Shown here: positions 49,293 to 58,800 of the stretch, piece by piece
Layout: every line of letters begins with the position of its first letter
Numbering within the stretch: position 1 is the stretch's first letter
Assembly (NCBI RefSeq): GCF_014640435.1
Contig: NZ_BMGY01000019.1
Span: 1 to 64,000 of the forward strand
Direction: 5' to 3'
DNA: 64,000 bases
Source of the DNA: Hymenobacter frigidus
GTDB taxonomy: Bacteria; Bacteroidota; Bacteroidia; Cytophagales; Hymenobacteraceae
Translations under genes and position numbers: made by a program
Notes under the pieces: model-generated
What the model was told of the DNA's origin: nothing
Databases searched by the model: none
What the model saw: the letters and a program-made list of their open reading frames with translations, nothing else

Positions 49293-49427
49293 ATTGCAAT
49301 AATAGTCGACGGGAATGGGAAGCGGCTGCGGCAGCAGCCCTGTTACTTGCCTTTACGGGAACGAACACACGGCTGGTCTGAAAAGACGCCGCCCAGGTGA
49401 GCATGACGTTCTCCTCCAGCCCCATAC

Positions 49428-50528
49428 CTACCCAATCTCAATCACCACGTCGTCCGTCATGGGGTGGCCCACGCAGGTGAGTACGTAGCCCTGCTTCAGC
49501 TCCGAATCGGACAGGCCTTCGCGCTCATCGAGGTGAACTTTACCGGTGAGGCACTTGCCGCGACAGGCCGTGCACAGGCCCGCCTGACAGGAATACGGCA
49601 GGTCAATGTCCTGTTCGAGCGCAGTTTCGAGGATGGTTTTGCCAGCGGGCACTTCGATGATGTACTCGCTGCCTTCGTACTGGATGGTCACCGAGCGGGT
49701 ACTCTTGGTGTCGTCGGAAGTGCTGGTCGATACATCGCCGTGGCCGGTGGCCTGGGCGGCGGCGGCTTCGACCACATCGGCGCTGGCCACGAAACTCTCG
49801 CGACGGATGCGGGCCTCGGGCACGTTCAGCAGGTCGAGGGCGGCGCGGGCTTCGGCCATCAGGCCCTCGGGACCGCACATGAAGTACTCGGCCTGTTCGG
49901 CCGGAAACTGGTGGCGCTGCTCCAAAATGCGCAGCATCATGGTACGGTTCAGACGGCCCGTGTGCTGGTGGGCACCGCTGGGCTTCAGCGGCTGGCTATA
50001 CACGTGCTCGACCTGTACGCGGCCATTGGTGCTGGTTTCGAGGGCCGCGAGCTGCTGCTGAAAAATCACCGATTCTTCGTTGCGGTTGCCGTAAATCAGC
50101 AATACGTGGCTGTTGGGCTCGGTATTGACCACCGCCTTGAGGATGGACATGAGCGGCGTAATGCCCGACCCGGCCCCGATGAGTACCAGCGAACGAGCCG
50201 CCTTGGGGCTGGGGCTGAGCGTGAAGTTGCCGAGCGGCTCCATTACCTCGATTTGCTGGCCCACTTGCACCGTATCAAGCAAATAATTGCTTACCAAACC
50301 GCCGGTTACGCGCTTCACCGTCACGGACAAGCGTGGTGCTTCGTGCGGGGTGCTGCTCAGCGAATAGGCGCGGCGCTCCTTTTTGCCATCGGGGCCGCAG
50401 GGCACAATCAGGGTCAGAAACTGGCCCGGCCGGCTGGCAATAGTGGCGCGGTCGGGTCGCTCAAGGTGAATGGTAACAGAATCAGCAGTTTCCTGGGTCA
50501 ACTCAACAACGGTCAGGGTTTGATACAT
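49428..50528 (-). CDS. paaE: Phenylacetyl-CoA epoxidase reductase subunit PaaE
   Basis: A 366-residue flavin and iron-sulfur reductase passing electrons from NADPH to PaaA. The FAD domain has RAYSLSSTPHE; the nucleotide-binding domain has LVLIGAGSGITPLMS and MCGPEGLM. Residues about 275-366 form a plant-type 2Fe-2S ferredoxin with CQAGLCTAC near 313-321 and the last Cys near 351 (VLTCVGHP). A Ser/Thr/Ala-rich insert (about 245-275) joins the domains. The ATG at 50528 matches family starts. It is about 3.5 kb from paaD and on the opposite strand. Confidence 0.92.
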   Translation of the reverse strand: MYQTLTVVELTQETADSVTIHLERPDRATIASRPGQFLTLIVPCGPDGKKERRAYSLSSTPHEAPRLSVTVKRVTGGLVSNYLLDTVQVGQQIEVMEPLGNFTLSPSPKAARSLVLIGAGSGITPLMSILKAVVNTEPNSHVLLIYGNRNEESVIFQQQLAALETSTNGRVQVEHVYSQPLKPSGAHQHTGRLNRTMMLRILEQRHQFPAEQAEYFMCGPEGLMAEARAALDLLNVPEARIRRESFVASADVVEAAAAQATGHGDVSTSTSDDTKSTRSVTIQYEGSEYIIEVPAGKTILETALEQDIDLPYSCQAGLCTACRGKCLTGKVHLDEREGLSDSELKQGYVLTCVGHPMTDDVVIEIG

Positions 50529-50651
50529 CGGGGGAATAAGCGAAGGAGTGAATGACGGAAAACGAGAGACGGGGAATGTTCGTCGCTTTTCCAGCAAATC
50601 GTTAACAAAAAAAGCCGCCAAAAGTGAAAACCAACTGGCCGATTTGCGTTG

Positions 50652-50659
50652 CAAAGGTA
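50652..50659 (-). promoter_or_regulatory. -7 box for paaE, overlapping a divergent box
   Basis: TACCTTTG on the minus strand, 123 nt from the paaE start. On the plus strand the same bases run into TAACTTGC, close to TAnnTTTG, 5 nt ahead of the M23 gene start. The two may form a bidirectional promoter. Confidence 0.5.
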
Positions 50660-50670
50660 ACTTGCCGGTC

Positions 50671-51420
50671 ATGCTGCGGGCCTACTGCCGCCAGCGGTTT
50701 CGTTCACTCATTATTCCCTGCCTACTCGTCTTGCTCACTGCCCTACTCCAACGCCACAAGGTCAACTTCGGTCCCGTGCTGCCCGTCGACCTCAACAGCC
50801 CCGCCGTCACCCGCCTCGATTTCACGGCCAACAACCCGCGCGTAGCCACCGCCGACCTGCGCAACACGACCGATTTCGCCGTGCTGGTGGATGAATTACT
50901 GGCTGCCCAACACGCCACCATTGGCGTGGGCGGCTACCTCGAAAACCGCGTGATTTACCGCCGCAGTCAGCATTTCGGGCCGGGGACAGTGCCCGAAGCC
51001 CGCTCCCTGCACCTGGGCGTGGACGTGTGGCTACCCGCCGGCACGCCGGTGCTGGCCCCGCTGCCGGCCACCATCCACAGCTTGGCCGACAACGACAATT
51101 TCGGCGATTACGGCCCCACCGTCATCCTCCAGCACGAGCTGGAAGGCACGGTTTTCTACAGTCTCTACGGCCACCTCAGCCGCCAGGAGTGGCGGGAACT
51201 GCGCGTGGGTCAGCGTCTTGAAAAAGGCGAAGCGTTTGCTACCGTGGGTCCTTTTCCCGAAAACGGCGACTGGCCGGCGCACCTGCACTTTCAGCTAATG
51301 GCCGACATGCTAGGCCTGGTGGGCGACTTCCCCGGCGTGGCCCCGCCCAGCGAGCGGGAAAAGTGGGCAGCCCTGTGCCCCGACCCGAACCTAGTGTTGC
51401 AGTGCGGAGCTATTGGCTAG
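50671..51420 (+). CDS. M23-family peptidase
   Basis: A 249-residue envelope peptidase with an N-terminal membrane segment (about residues 12-27) from the ATG at 50671. The LytM domain has HLGVDVWLPAGTPVLAP (His114, Asp118), the SLYGHLS strand and HLHF (His204, His206), matching the zinc ligands. These enzymes cut cross-links in cell-wall peptides. The active-site pattern is complete, so it is likely active. An upstream in-frame extension lacks signal features and lies in the divergent promoter region. Confidence 0.85.
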   Translation: MLRAYCRQRFRSLIIPCLLVLLTALLQRHKVNFGPVLPVDLNSPAVTRLDFTANNPRVATADLRNTTDFAVLVDELLAAQHATIGVGGYLENRVIYRRSQHFGPGTVPEARSLHLGVDVWLPAGTPVLAPLPATIHSLADNDNFGDYGPTVILQHELEGTVFYSLYGHLSRQEWRELRVGQRLEKGEAFATVGPFPENGDWPAHLHFQLMADMLGLVGDFPGVAPPSEREKWAALCPDPNLVLQCGAIG

Positions 51421-51444
51421 CGCTCAATACAAAGGAAAAGGAGT

Positions 51445-51552
51445 ACGTCATGCTCATCTGGCGTCCGCGCAGCCGAAGCATCTTTACCGCAGCAGTAATC
51501 AACGCACTGCAACGATGCGAGCAAGATGCTTCGGCTGCGCTCAGCATGACGT
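51445..51552. repeat. Palindromic element, CATGCTGAGCGCAGCC family, diverged copy 3
   Basis: Perfect inner arms of 18 bp (51467-51484 and 51523-51540) plus outer ACGTCATGCT arms. The left arm carries about 9-10 extra bases (CATCTGGCGTCC region). It is a variant of the elements at 18840 and 38294. Confidence 0.85.
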
Positions 51553-51586
51553 TCTCTTTTATTATTTGATTCCGGCTACCCCGCCC

Positions 51587-52810
51587 TTAGTCGAACTTAA
51601 TGGCCACCACGGGCTTAATCCGCGAAATCAGGTACGTGGGCACCAGCACAGCCAGCAGCGAGGCCCCGAACGTGGCCACGTTCAGCAGGATGAGCATGCG
51701 CGGGTCCCAGGAAATCGGCACGCGGTCCATGTAGTAGTTCTCGGGGTCGAGGGGAATGACGTGGAAGTAGTACTGTATGGCACAAAAGCCCACCGCAATG
51801 GCATTGCCGATGAGCATGCCCCGCACCGTGAGCGACAAACCACGGAAAAAGAACATCCGTCGAATCTGATTGTCCGTCGCGCCCAGCGCCTTCAGAATCC
51901 CAATCATGTTGGTGCGCTCCAGAATCATGATGAAGATGGTAGCCACCATGTTGAACGTGGCCACGAAAATTATCAGAATCAGGAAAATAATCACGTTGCG
52001 GTTCAGCAGCTGCAGCCAGTCGAAAAGCTGAGCGTACTGGTCCGTGATTTTGTCAATCTTGAGGTCGTAGGGCAGCTGCTCGTAGAAGTTGTCGGCGGTT
52101 TTATCAAGGGTGTTGAAATTGTTTAGCACCACTTCCATGCCGCCCACCAGCGAGTCGGCCCAGGCCGGCGAATTCAGCTCCCGAATCTGCCGGATATCGC
52201 CGATGACGTACACCTCATCAAACTCATCGAGGCCGGTAGAATAGATGCCGCTGACCCGAAACTGCCGGATGCGCGGCGGGTTCTGAATAAAGTAGAACAG
52301 CGCCTGGTCGCCTACGGAGAGCCGCAGCTTGTCGGCCACCTTGCGCGAAACCAGCACGTCGTCGCTCGCTGCCGAGTCGGGATAGCTCAGAAACTTGCCC
52401 GCCACCAGGTTCTCGCGCATGGGCGAAACGCCGTCGCCCTCCGAAATCCCCTTCAGCACCACGCCCAGCACCTCATCCTTGGTTTTGATGATGGCCGTTT
52501 TCACGGCAAAGGGCTGCGTCGATTTCACTTCCGGAAACTGGTGCAGCTGCTGCACCAGGCGCGGCCCGTTGATGGGCGCAACTTCCAGCGAGTTATTGGT
52601 ATCGTAGCGCGAGATTTGCAGGTGGGCCCCAAACGAGAAAATCTTGTTCTGAATCTCGTTGCGAAACCCTTGCAGGATGGCAAACGACACCACCATCACC
52701 GCCAAGCCCATGGCAATGCTGATGATGGCTATTTTTGTAACCGAAGAGGTGAAGGAGCCGGAGTCGGCTCCCCCGTCAATCTTCTGCGAGATGTAGCGGG
52801 CGACATTCAT
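51587..52810 (-). CDS. ABC transporter permease, LolE/FtsX-like
   Basis: A 407-residue inner-membrane protein with one N-terminal helix (IAIISIAMGLAVMVVSF), a large periplasmic domain and three C-terminal helices. This is the FtsX/LolC/LolE topology (MacB_PCD plus FtsX domains). It starts MNVARYISQKI, as many Bacteroidota lipoprotein-release permeases do. It probably works with a separate ATPase not found in the window, moving lipoproteins or acting as a mechanotransmission system. It is divergent from the NamZ gene, 109 nt away. Confidence 0.88.
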   Translation of the reverse strand: MNVARYISQKIDGGADSGSFTSSVTKIAIISIAMGLAVMVVSFAILQGFRNEIQNKIFSFGAHLQISRYDTNNSLEVAPINGPRLVQQLHQFPEVKSTQPFAVKTAIIKTKDEVLGVVLKGISEGDGVSPMRENLVAGKFLSYPDSAASDDVLVSRKVADKLRLSVGDQALFYFIQNPPRIRQFRVSGIYSTGLDEFDEVYVIGDIRQIRELNSPAWADSLVGGMEVVLNNFNTLDKTADNFYEQLPYDLKIDKITDQYAQLFDWLQLLNRNVIIFLILIIFVATFNMVATIFIMILERTNMIGILKALGATDNQIRRMFFFRGLSLTVRGMLIGNAIAVGFCAIQYYFHVIPLDPENYYMDRVPISWDPRMLILLNVATFGASLLAVLVPTYLISRIKPVVAIKFD

Positions 52811-52919
52811 TATTCAACCGTAAAGCTACGTTTTGCAGCGGTACCGGCCGCACTCCTGCGGCTACCGCCTGGGTTCGGGCTCCAAACACGCTTTGTCTCA
52901 GCTGCTTTCCTTCCCATTT

Positions 52920-54137
52920 ATGATTGGCATTTCCGCAAAATTCACCTTATCGCTGCTGTTGGCCTTGCCGGCTTGCGGCACAGCCCGCCCGGCGCCAGCC
53001 GCAGCCCATACGTTGAACACCCCACCAGCCGTTGCGCGGGTGGTCGTCGGAGCCGAGCAAATGGCCAGCTACCTGCCCCAACTGAAAGGCAAGCGCGTGG
53101 GCCTGGTCATCAACCAAACCTCGCGCGTGGGCGCAACTTTCCTGGTGGATACCCTGCGGGCGCGGGGTGTGAACGTGACGGCCATCTTCGCGCCCGAGCA
53201 CGGCTTTCGGGGCGAAGAAGCTGATGGAGCCACTATTAAGGACGGGCGCGATGCCCGCAGCGGCGTGGCCGTGCGCTCGGTGTACGGCAAAACGAAGAAG
53301 CCTACCCCCGAAATGCTGACCGACGTGGATGTGCTGGTATTCGACATTCAGGACGTGGGGGCACGGTTCTACACCTTCATCAGCACGCTGCACTACGTGA
53401 TGGAAGCCGCCGCCGAGCAGAACAAGACCGTGCTGGTCCTTGACCGCCCCAATCCCAACGGCGACCTTGTGGACGGCCCCATCCTGGAGCCGGCCCACAA
53501 ATCCTTCGTGGGCATGGACCCGCTGCCCATTGCCCACGGCCTTACGGTGGGCGAGCTGGCCACCATGCTGAACGGCGAAAAGTGGCTGGCGGGCGGCCGA
53601 AAATGCCGCCTCACGGTGGTGCCGCTGGCCAAGGGCTACACCCACGCCACGGCCTACCACCTGCCCGTGCGCCCCTCTCCCAACCTACCCACCGACCACG
53701 CCGTGGCGCTCTACCCCAGCATTTGCCTGTTTGAGGGCACCAACATCAGCGTAGGCCGCGGCACGGCCACGCCGTTTGAGGTGATTGGCGGACCCACCCA
53801 GCCGGCCACGCGGCCCTACTTGTTCACGCCCCAGCCCAACGCGGGCTCGCCCAGCCCGCCCCTGAAGGGCCAGCCGTGCTACGGCCTGAACCTGTCCAAC
53901 GCCGCCACCCGCGACTCGGGAAGGCTGGTGCTGAAACACCTGCTCGATTTCTACCAGCAAAGCACTGACAAAGCGCATTTCTTCGGTAAATACTTCGAAG
54001 AATTATCGGGCACTAATGCCTTGCGCCAGCAGATTATCGCTGGTAAAACCGAAGCCGAAATCCGCGCCTCCTGGGAACCGGGCCTGGGCAAGTTCAGAGC
54101 CCTGCGTAAGAAATACCTGCTCTACCCGGAGCGGTAA
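52920..54137 (+). CDS. NamZ-like exo-beta-N-acetylmuramidase (DUF1343)
   Basis: A 405-residue lipoprotein (lipobox LPAC, Cys19 from the ATG at 52920). It matches the DUF1343 family, whose Bacillus member NamZ is an exo-N-acetylmuramidase that releases MurNAc from muropeptides. Visible signatures: GKRVGLVINQTSRVG, FAPEHGFRGEEADGA, VFDIQDVGARFYTFI, VLDRPNPNGDLVDGPIL and CLFEGTNISVGRGT. It should act on the periplasmic face in cell-wall recycling. The M23 peptidase and a LolE-like permease are close by, consistent with envelope turnover. Confidence 0.9.
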   Translation: MIGISAKFTLSLLLALPACGTARPAPAAAHTLNTPPAVARVVVGAEQMASYLPQLKGKRVGLVINQTSRVGATFLVDTLRARGVNVTAIFAPEHGFRGEEADGATIKDGRDARSGVAVRSVYGKTKKPTPEMLTDVDVLVFDIQDVGARFYTFISTLHYVMEAAAEQNKTVLVLDRPNPNGDLVDGPILEPAHKSFVGMDPLPIAHGLTVGELATMLNGEKWLAGGRKCRLTVVPLAKGYTHATAYHLPVRPSPNLPTDHAVALYPSICLFEGTNISVGRGTATPFEVIGGPTQPATRPYLFTPQPNAGSPSPPLKGQPCYGLNLSNAATRDSGRLVLKHLLDFYQQSTDKAHFFGKYFEELSGTNALRQQIIAGKTEAEIRASWEPGLGKFRALRKKYLLYPER

Positions 54138-54254
54138 AAAACTCTCAAGAGCAGTTTGCAGGTCGAGGGAAAGCCTGATTTTCAAAAATTAAGGCTGGAG
54201 GAGTTTTTCCACGTGCTGATGCGGGGTTAGCGGGTTCGGCGTTTTCTTTGTCCT

Positions 54255-55202
54255 ATGAATGCTCCCCTGCGCCTGGTTTTCATGGGCACCCCTGATTTCG
54301 CTGTCTCCACCCTCGAAAGCCTGCTGGCCTGGCCGGGTGGGCAGGTGGTGGCCGTGGTCACGGCCCCCGACCGGCCTGCGGGGCGCGGCCGTCAGCTGCA
54401 GGCCTCGGCGGTGAAGGTGGCCGCGGAAGCGCATGGCCTACCCGTGCTGCAACCCACCAATCTGAAGTCGCCCGAGTTTCAGGCCGAGCTGAAAAGCTAC
54501 GCCGCTGATTTGCAGGTGGTAGTAGCCTTCCGCATGCTGCCCGAGGCCGTATGGAACATGCCACGTCTGGGCTCGATAAACATTCATGCTTCGCTGCTGC
54601 CGCAGTACCGGGGCGCGGCCCCTATCAACTGGGCCCTGATGCACGGCGATGCCGAAACCGGGGTTACCTCTTTCTTCCTGCGGCACGAGATTGACACCGG
54701 CGACCTGATTTTTCAGGACCGGGTAGCCATTGCGCCCGAAGATGATTTCGGCAGCCTCTACGACAAGCTAAAAACGACTGGGGCCGCCCTGGCGCGCCGC
54801 TCGGTGGAGGCCATCGCGGCCGGCACCGCGCCCAGCATTCCGCAGGTTCAGCACGATGATTTGCGCCCGGCCCCCAAAATTCAGAAGGAAACCGGCCGGC
54901 TCGATTTCGCCCGCCCCGCCGCCGACCTCGTGCACTGGGTGCGGGGCCTCTCCCCCATTCCCACGGCCTTCGCCCCGCTCACGGATGGCCGCATCCTGAA
55001 AATATTCCGGGCCCAGGCCGTCGCGCCCGACGCGGCCACCGAGCCCCTGGCCGCTCCCGGCACCTGGGCTTCCGATGGCCGCCACTACCTGCGCGTAGCC
55101 GCCGCCGACGCCTGGCTCGACCTGCTCGATGTGCAGCTGGAAGGCAAGAAACGAATGCCTGTAGTCGAACTGCTGCGTGGCTTCAAGCTGCCGGCACAAT
55201 GA
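54255..55202 (+). CDS. fmt: Methionyl-tRNA formyltransferase
   Basis: A 315-residue cytoplasmic enzyme that formylates initiator Met-tRNA using 10-formyl-tetrahydrofolate. The start LRLVFMGTPDFAVSTLES and catalytic INIHASLLPQYRGAAPI are characteristic; the Asp of the triad is in HEIDTGDLI. The C-terminal domain (OB fold, residues 210-315) is complete. Dihydrofolate reductase, which regenerates tetrahydrofolate, follows 101 nt downstream and may share the transcript. Confidence 0.96.
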   Translation: MNAPLRLVFMGTPDFAVSTLESLLAWPGGQVVAVVTAPDRPAGRGRQLQASAVKVAAEAHGLPVLQPTNLKSPEFQAELKSYAADLQVVVAFRMLPEAVWNMPRLGSINIHASLLPQYRGAAPINWALMHGDAETGVTSFFLRHEIDTGDLIFQDRVAIAPEDDFGSLYDKLKTTGAALARRSVEAIAAGTAPSIPQVQHDDLRPAPKIQKETGRLDFARPAADLVHWVRGLSPIPTAFAPLTDGRILKIFRAQAVAPDAATEPLAAPGTWASDGRHYLRVAAADAWLDLLDVQLEGKKRMPVVELLRGFKLPAQ

Positions 55203-55303
55203 TGGTTTTCCGGCAGAATGCTCGACATGACGTTTGACTATGCTCAGCATAACCGTATTTCTCGCACAACACCCTATTTCCTACCATTCTTAACTTAATA
55301 AAC

Positions 55304-55792
55304 ATGGTTTCTTTCGTCGTCGCAGTTGCTGAAAACGGGGTTATTGGTCTGAAAGGAGAGTTGCCCTGGGGCCACCTGCCCGACGACCTGCAACACTTCA
55401 AACGCCTCACCCTGGGGCACCCCGTGGTGATGGGTCGCCGCACCTACGACAGCCTGGGTCGCGCCCTACCCAAGCGCCCCAATATCGTGGTGACGCGCCA
55501 GGCCGACTGGGCCGCGCCCGGCTGTGAAACGGCCGCCTCCGTGCTCAATGCCCTGGCCCGCGCCCACGAGCTGGACGAGGACGTATGCGTGATTGGGGGT
55601 GGCGAAATCTACCGCGAAGCGCTGCCCGCCGCCGACGTCATTTACCTCACCGAGGTACATCACGCCTTCGAAGGCGACGCTTATTTCCCAGACCTCAGCC
55701 CCAGCGACTGGCGCGAAGAAAACCGCGAACGCCACGAGGCCGACGACCGGCACGCGTACGCCTTCAGCTTCGTAACGCTACGCCGGCGCTAG
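55304..55792 (+). CDS. folA: Dihydrofolate reductase
   Basis: A 162-residue enzyme reducing dihydrofolate to tetrahydrofolate with NADPH. Signatures: VVAVAENGVIGLKGELPW (active-site loop), FKRLTLGHPVVMGRRTYDSLG (cofactor site), VIGGGEIYREALPAADVIYL and the C-terminal FSFVTLRRR. Length is standard for chromosomal DHFR. It follows fmt on the same strand and is closed by a strong hairpin. Confidence 0.96.
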   Translation: MVSFVVAVAENGVIGLKGELPWGHLPDDLQHFKRLTLGHPVVMGRRTYDSLGRALPKRPNIVVTRQADWAAPGCETAASVLNALARAHELDEDVCVIGGGEIYREALPAADVIYLTEVHHAFEGDAYFPDLSPSDWREENRERHEADDRHAYAFSFVTLRRR

Positions 55793-55816
55793 CCCGGCAG
55801 AGTTCGTGTGGCTCCT

Positions 55817-55856
55817 AAACAGAAGAGGCCGCCCAAATGGGCGGCCTCTTCTGTTT
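55817..55856. terminator. Bidirectional terminator between folA and the sortase gene
   Basis: Perfect 18-bp arms AAACAGAAGAGGCCGCCC and complement with loop AAAT; short T runs on both strands. It lies between the convergent folA and PorU-like genes. Confidence 0.88.
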
Positions 55857-55872
55857 AAAGATAATGCCCTTG

Positions 55873-58800
55873 CTAACGCATCAGCACCACTTTGCCCCAG
55901 TCATTTTTGAAGGCTTGGTCACCGGCTGTTTCGCGGCGGCCAAACTGCCCGTTGGGGTCGTCGAGCGATACGCGGTAGAGATAGGTACCGTTGGCCAGGC
56001 GGTCGCCGTAGCTGTCGGTGCCATTCCAGGCAAAATCGGTGATGTTGTTGCCGATGTGCAGCGGCCCGAGCTCGCTCATGAAAATTTCGCGCACCACCCG
56101 GCCCGTAAGGGTCATAATCTGAATTTTCATGTTGGTAGGCAGCGTCTGGCCAGTCACCGTGAACACGAAGCGGGCCTTGTCCACCACCGGGTTCGGGTAC
56201 GGGTAGACGTTGGTGATTTTGGAGGCATTCACCACCTCAAACTTCACCTGTAACTCCTGCGAACCGGCGCTGGCGTTGCCAAGGTCGCGGCCCTGCACCC
56301 GCAGCGTGTATATGCCATCGGGCAGCGGCGCGTTTTTGCCCGGCTCGTATTTCAACGTGGCCACGCTGCCCTGCGTAGTCGCCACGCTGAACTGTACCTC
56401 GCTACTGTTGGTCAGGTCTACCAGCGTGGGCGTGCCGCCGGGGCGGGTCAAGGTCACGGTGAACACCGACCGGTCGGTGATGGGGCGGAGCCGGTCCTCA
56501 TCGCTGAGCTGAATATTGATGATGGGCATGGGCGACACCAATTCCCCGTTAAGAATATGGCGGCCATCAAACGCGACATCCAGCGTAGGCGGCACGTTCG
56601 TGTCGTTCACCGAGAAGGGAGCCAGGGTCAGTTCGTTATTCGAATAAATCTGCTCGGGCTGCAAGCGCGGGTTCACCACTACTTCGGTCACGAAGGTGCC
56701 GAATTTACCCCTGATGTCTAAGTGCACGGGCAATGTGAGCGTAATTCCGGGCAGCAGGGCCGGCGAGGATAACAGGTCCGTGGCCACTACCGGCCGGCTG
56801 GGCTGGCTCACGTCACGCACATTAATGCGGGTGCGCAAGGGAGGCAGGAAAGCTTCATCCGACACGTTTTGGAACTTCACCGGGAAATCGAGGAAGCCGG
56901 TAGCTACCGCCACCTGGGCCAGCTTGGCGGGGTCATAGTCGGCGGCGGCCACCAGGTCGCGGCGCACCACGCCTTCGGGCAGGCCGCGCGAGGTTACCAG
57001 CCACTGGACCAGCTGCGGAGGCACGCGGGTCACGGTGTCTTCCAGGGCCAGCTCCAGGCGCAGATACGGGTAGCGCGTGGCCGAGACCAACGCCCCCAGC
57101 GGCTGCGCCGCCAGCGTAACACGGGGCAGTATCACGGTTTCGCGCCCCAGCGTATCAATGGCCACCACACTTAGTTTGTGCTTACCAGCGGGCGTAATGT
57201 TCTTAATGGTGCTGTACAGATTCAGCCATTCTTTGGCGGGGCCAATGCGCGTCGAAACAACCCGACCCGAACTACTAGGCCGCTGCAAAGTATCGCGCAG
57301 CTCAATGGTCTGGTTATAAGGCAGGATGGCCAGGTTGCTGCGGTCCGGGCCGCGCTCATGCAACAAACGGCCGGTGCTGGCACTCAGCTTCTGCCCTACC
57401 AGCGCCAGCGGCTCCCCATCATTCAGCTGGGTGATAAGCTGCGAGCCCAACAGGCTTTGCAGCCGGGCCTTCAGGGCTGCGGGCAGCAAGCTGTAGCGTA
57501 GGCGGTTAGTCGACACGGCCGCCACATAAGAGCCAGCAGGCACCGCCGTCAGAAAGGCATCCAATTGCTGCTGGCGTACGGCGCTGTAGTTCAGGTTATC
57601 GAGGGTATCCAGCGGGTTGGAAGTGTCGGCAGCCGAGAAGTAATAGAAATAGTCCGGAGCCAGCCGGCAACGCTGAAAGGTGGCCGGCATGGCTACCGGG
57701 TTCAACGAAGCAGGGTTGTAAACAGCAATCAGCAGGTTGGGCGAACGCACGCCACAACCAACTACCGAGGCTTGATTAGCAACGGTCTGAAGGGTAATTC
57801 CCGGCCCCACGATGGTACTAAACGTAGGCGCGCTGCGTGGTGCACCGCCCCCACGGGTGCGCAGCACCAGCGGCACCCGGGTGTTGGCAAACGCCCAACG
57901 GCCCGTTGGGGCATTCACCTCCACGCCCGTGCGCGCATCCCGCTTGAATTGCGTGTAGTGGCTCTGCGACCAGCCACCTGGGCTGTTCGGAATCACCCGT
58001 AACGACGACGTGGCCCAGCTGCCATCTTCCTGCGGGCCAGTAGTTTGAAATCGGGCGCGCCAGTACCAAACCAGGCTGTCGCGTTGGCCCAGAGTGGCCG
58101 GCAGCGTGGGCCGCCACTCGGCCACCACACCCGCTGTCACCGTGGTGCGCTGCACCGCCCGGTCGAACGTCGCAACGGTATCGATTTCAAATTCATAGAC
58201 GCGTTGGGCACCCTGCGGGTCGTTGGACTGCACCACCAGCCGCGGCTGGTTGGTGGTGGCAATCGCGAATTCGGTGGGGTTAATTATCGTCAGGCCGCCT
58301 TGCAGAAAGGAGAAGTCAATTTGAGCCGAGTTGTTGGTTTCGCTTTTTTCCAGCACTTGGTTGTTCGGGTCCAGCACTACCTGAAACGTGCTGGTGCCGC
58401 CCACACCCACGGCGTTGGGCAGGGTCAGGGCATAGGTGGTGTCAGCTCCCCAAGCCTGCCGCTTGGTGAAGATTGGATACACCTGGTTGGGACGACCCGA
58501 GCCCGCCGGGAAAATCCGGGTTACCCGAATCTGAACTGGTTCATAGGTGATTTTCTCGGGGTTGGCTACCCCCACGTTCAGCACGAAATCTGCCGAAGCG
58601 GCCCGCACGGGCCCCTGCCCCGCCGATGGCGTAACCGAAAGCGTAGCGGAACTGGCGATAAAATCTGGGCGGGGTGGCGCAAACAGGGCCAGCGTGGGGT
58701 CGCCCTGCCAGCCCGTGCATAACAGTATCTCAATCCCCGCCGCGTTGTTGAAAGAAGTACTCCCCTGCAACCGCCGCACTGACTCGTCGTGTACCGCCGT

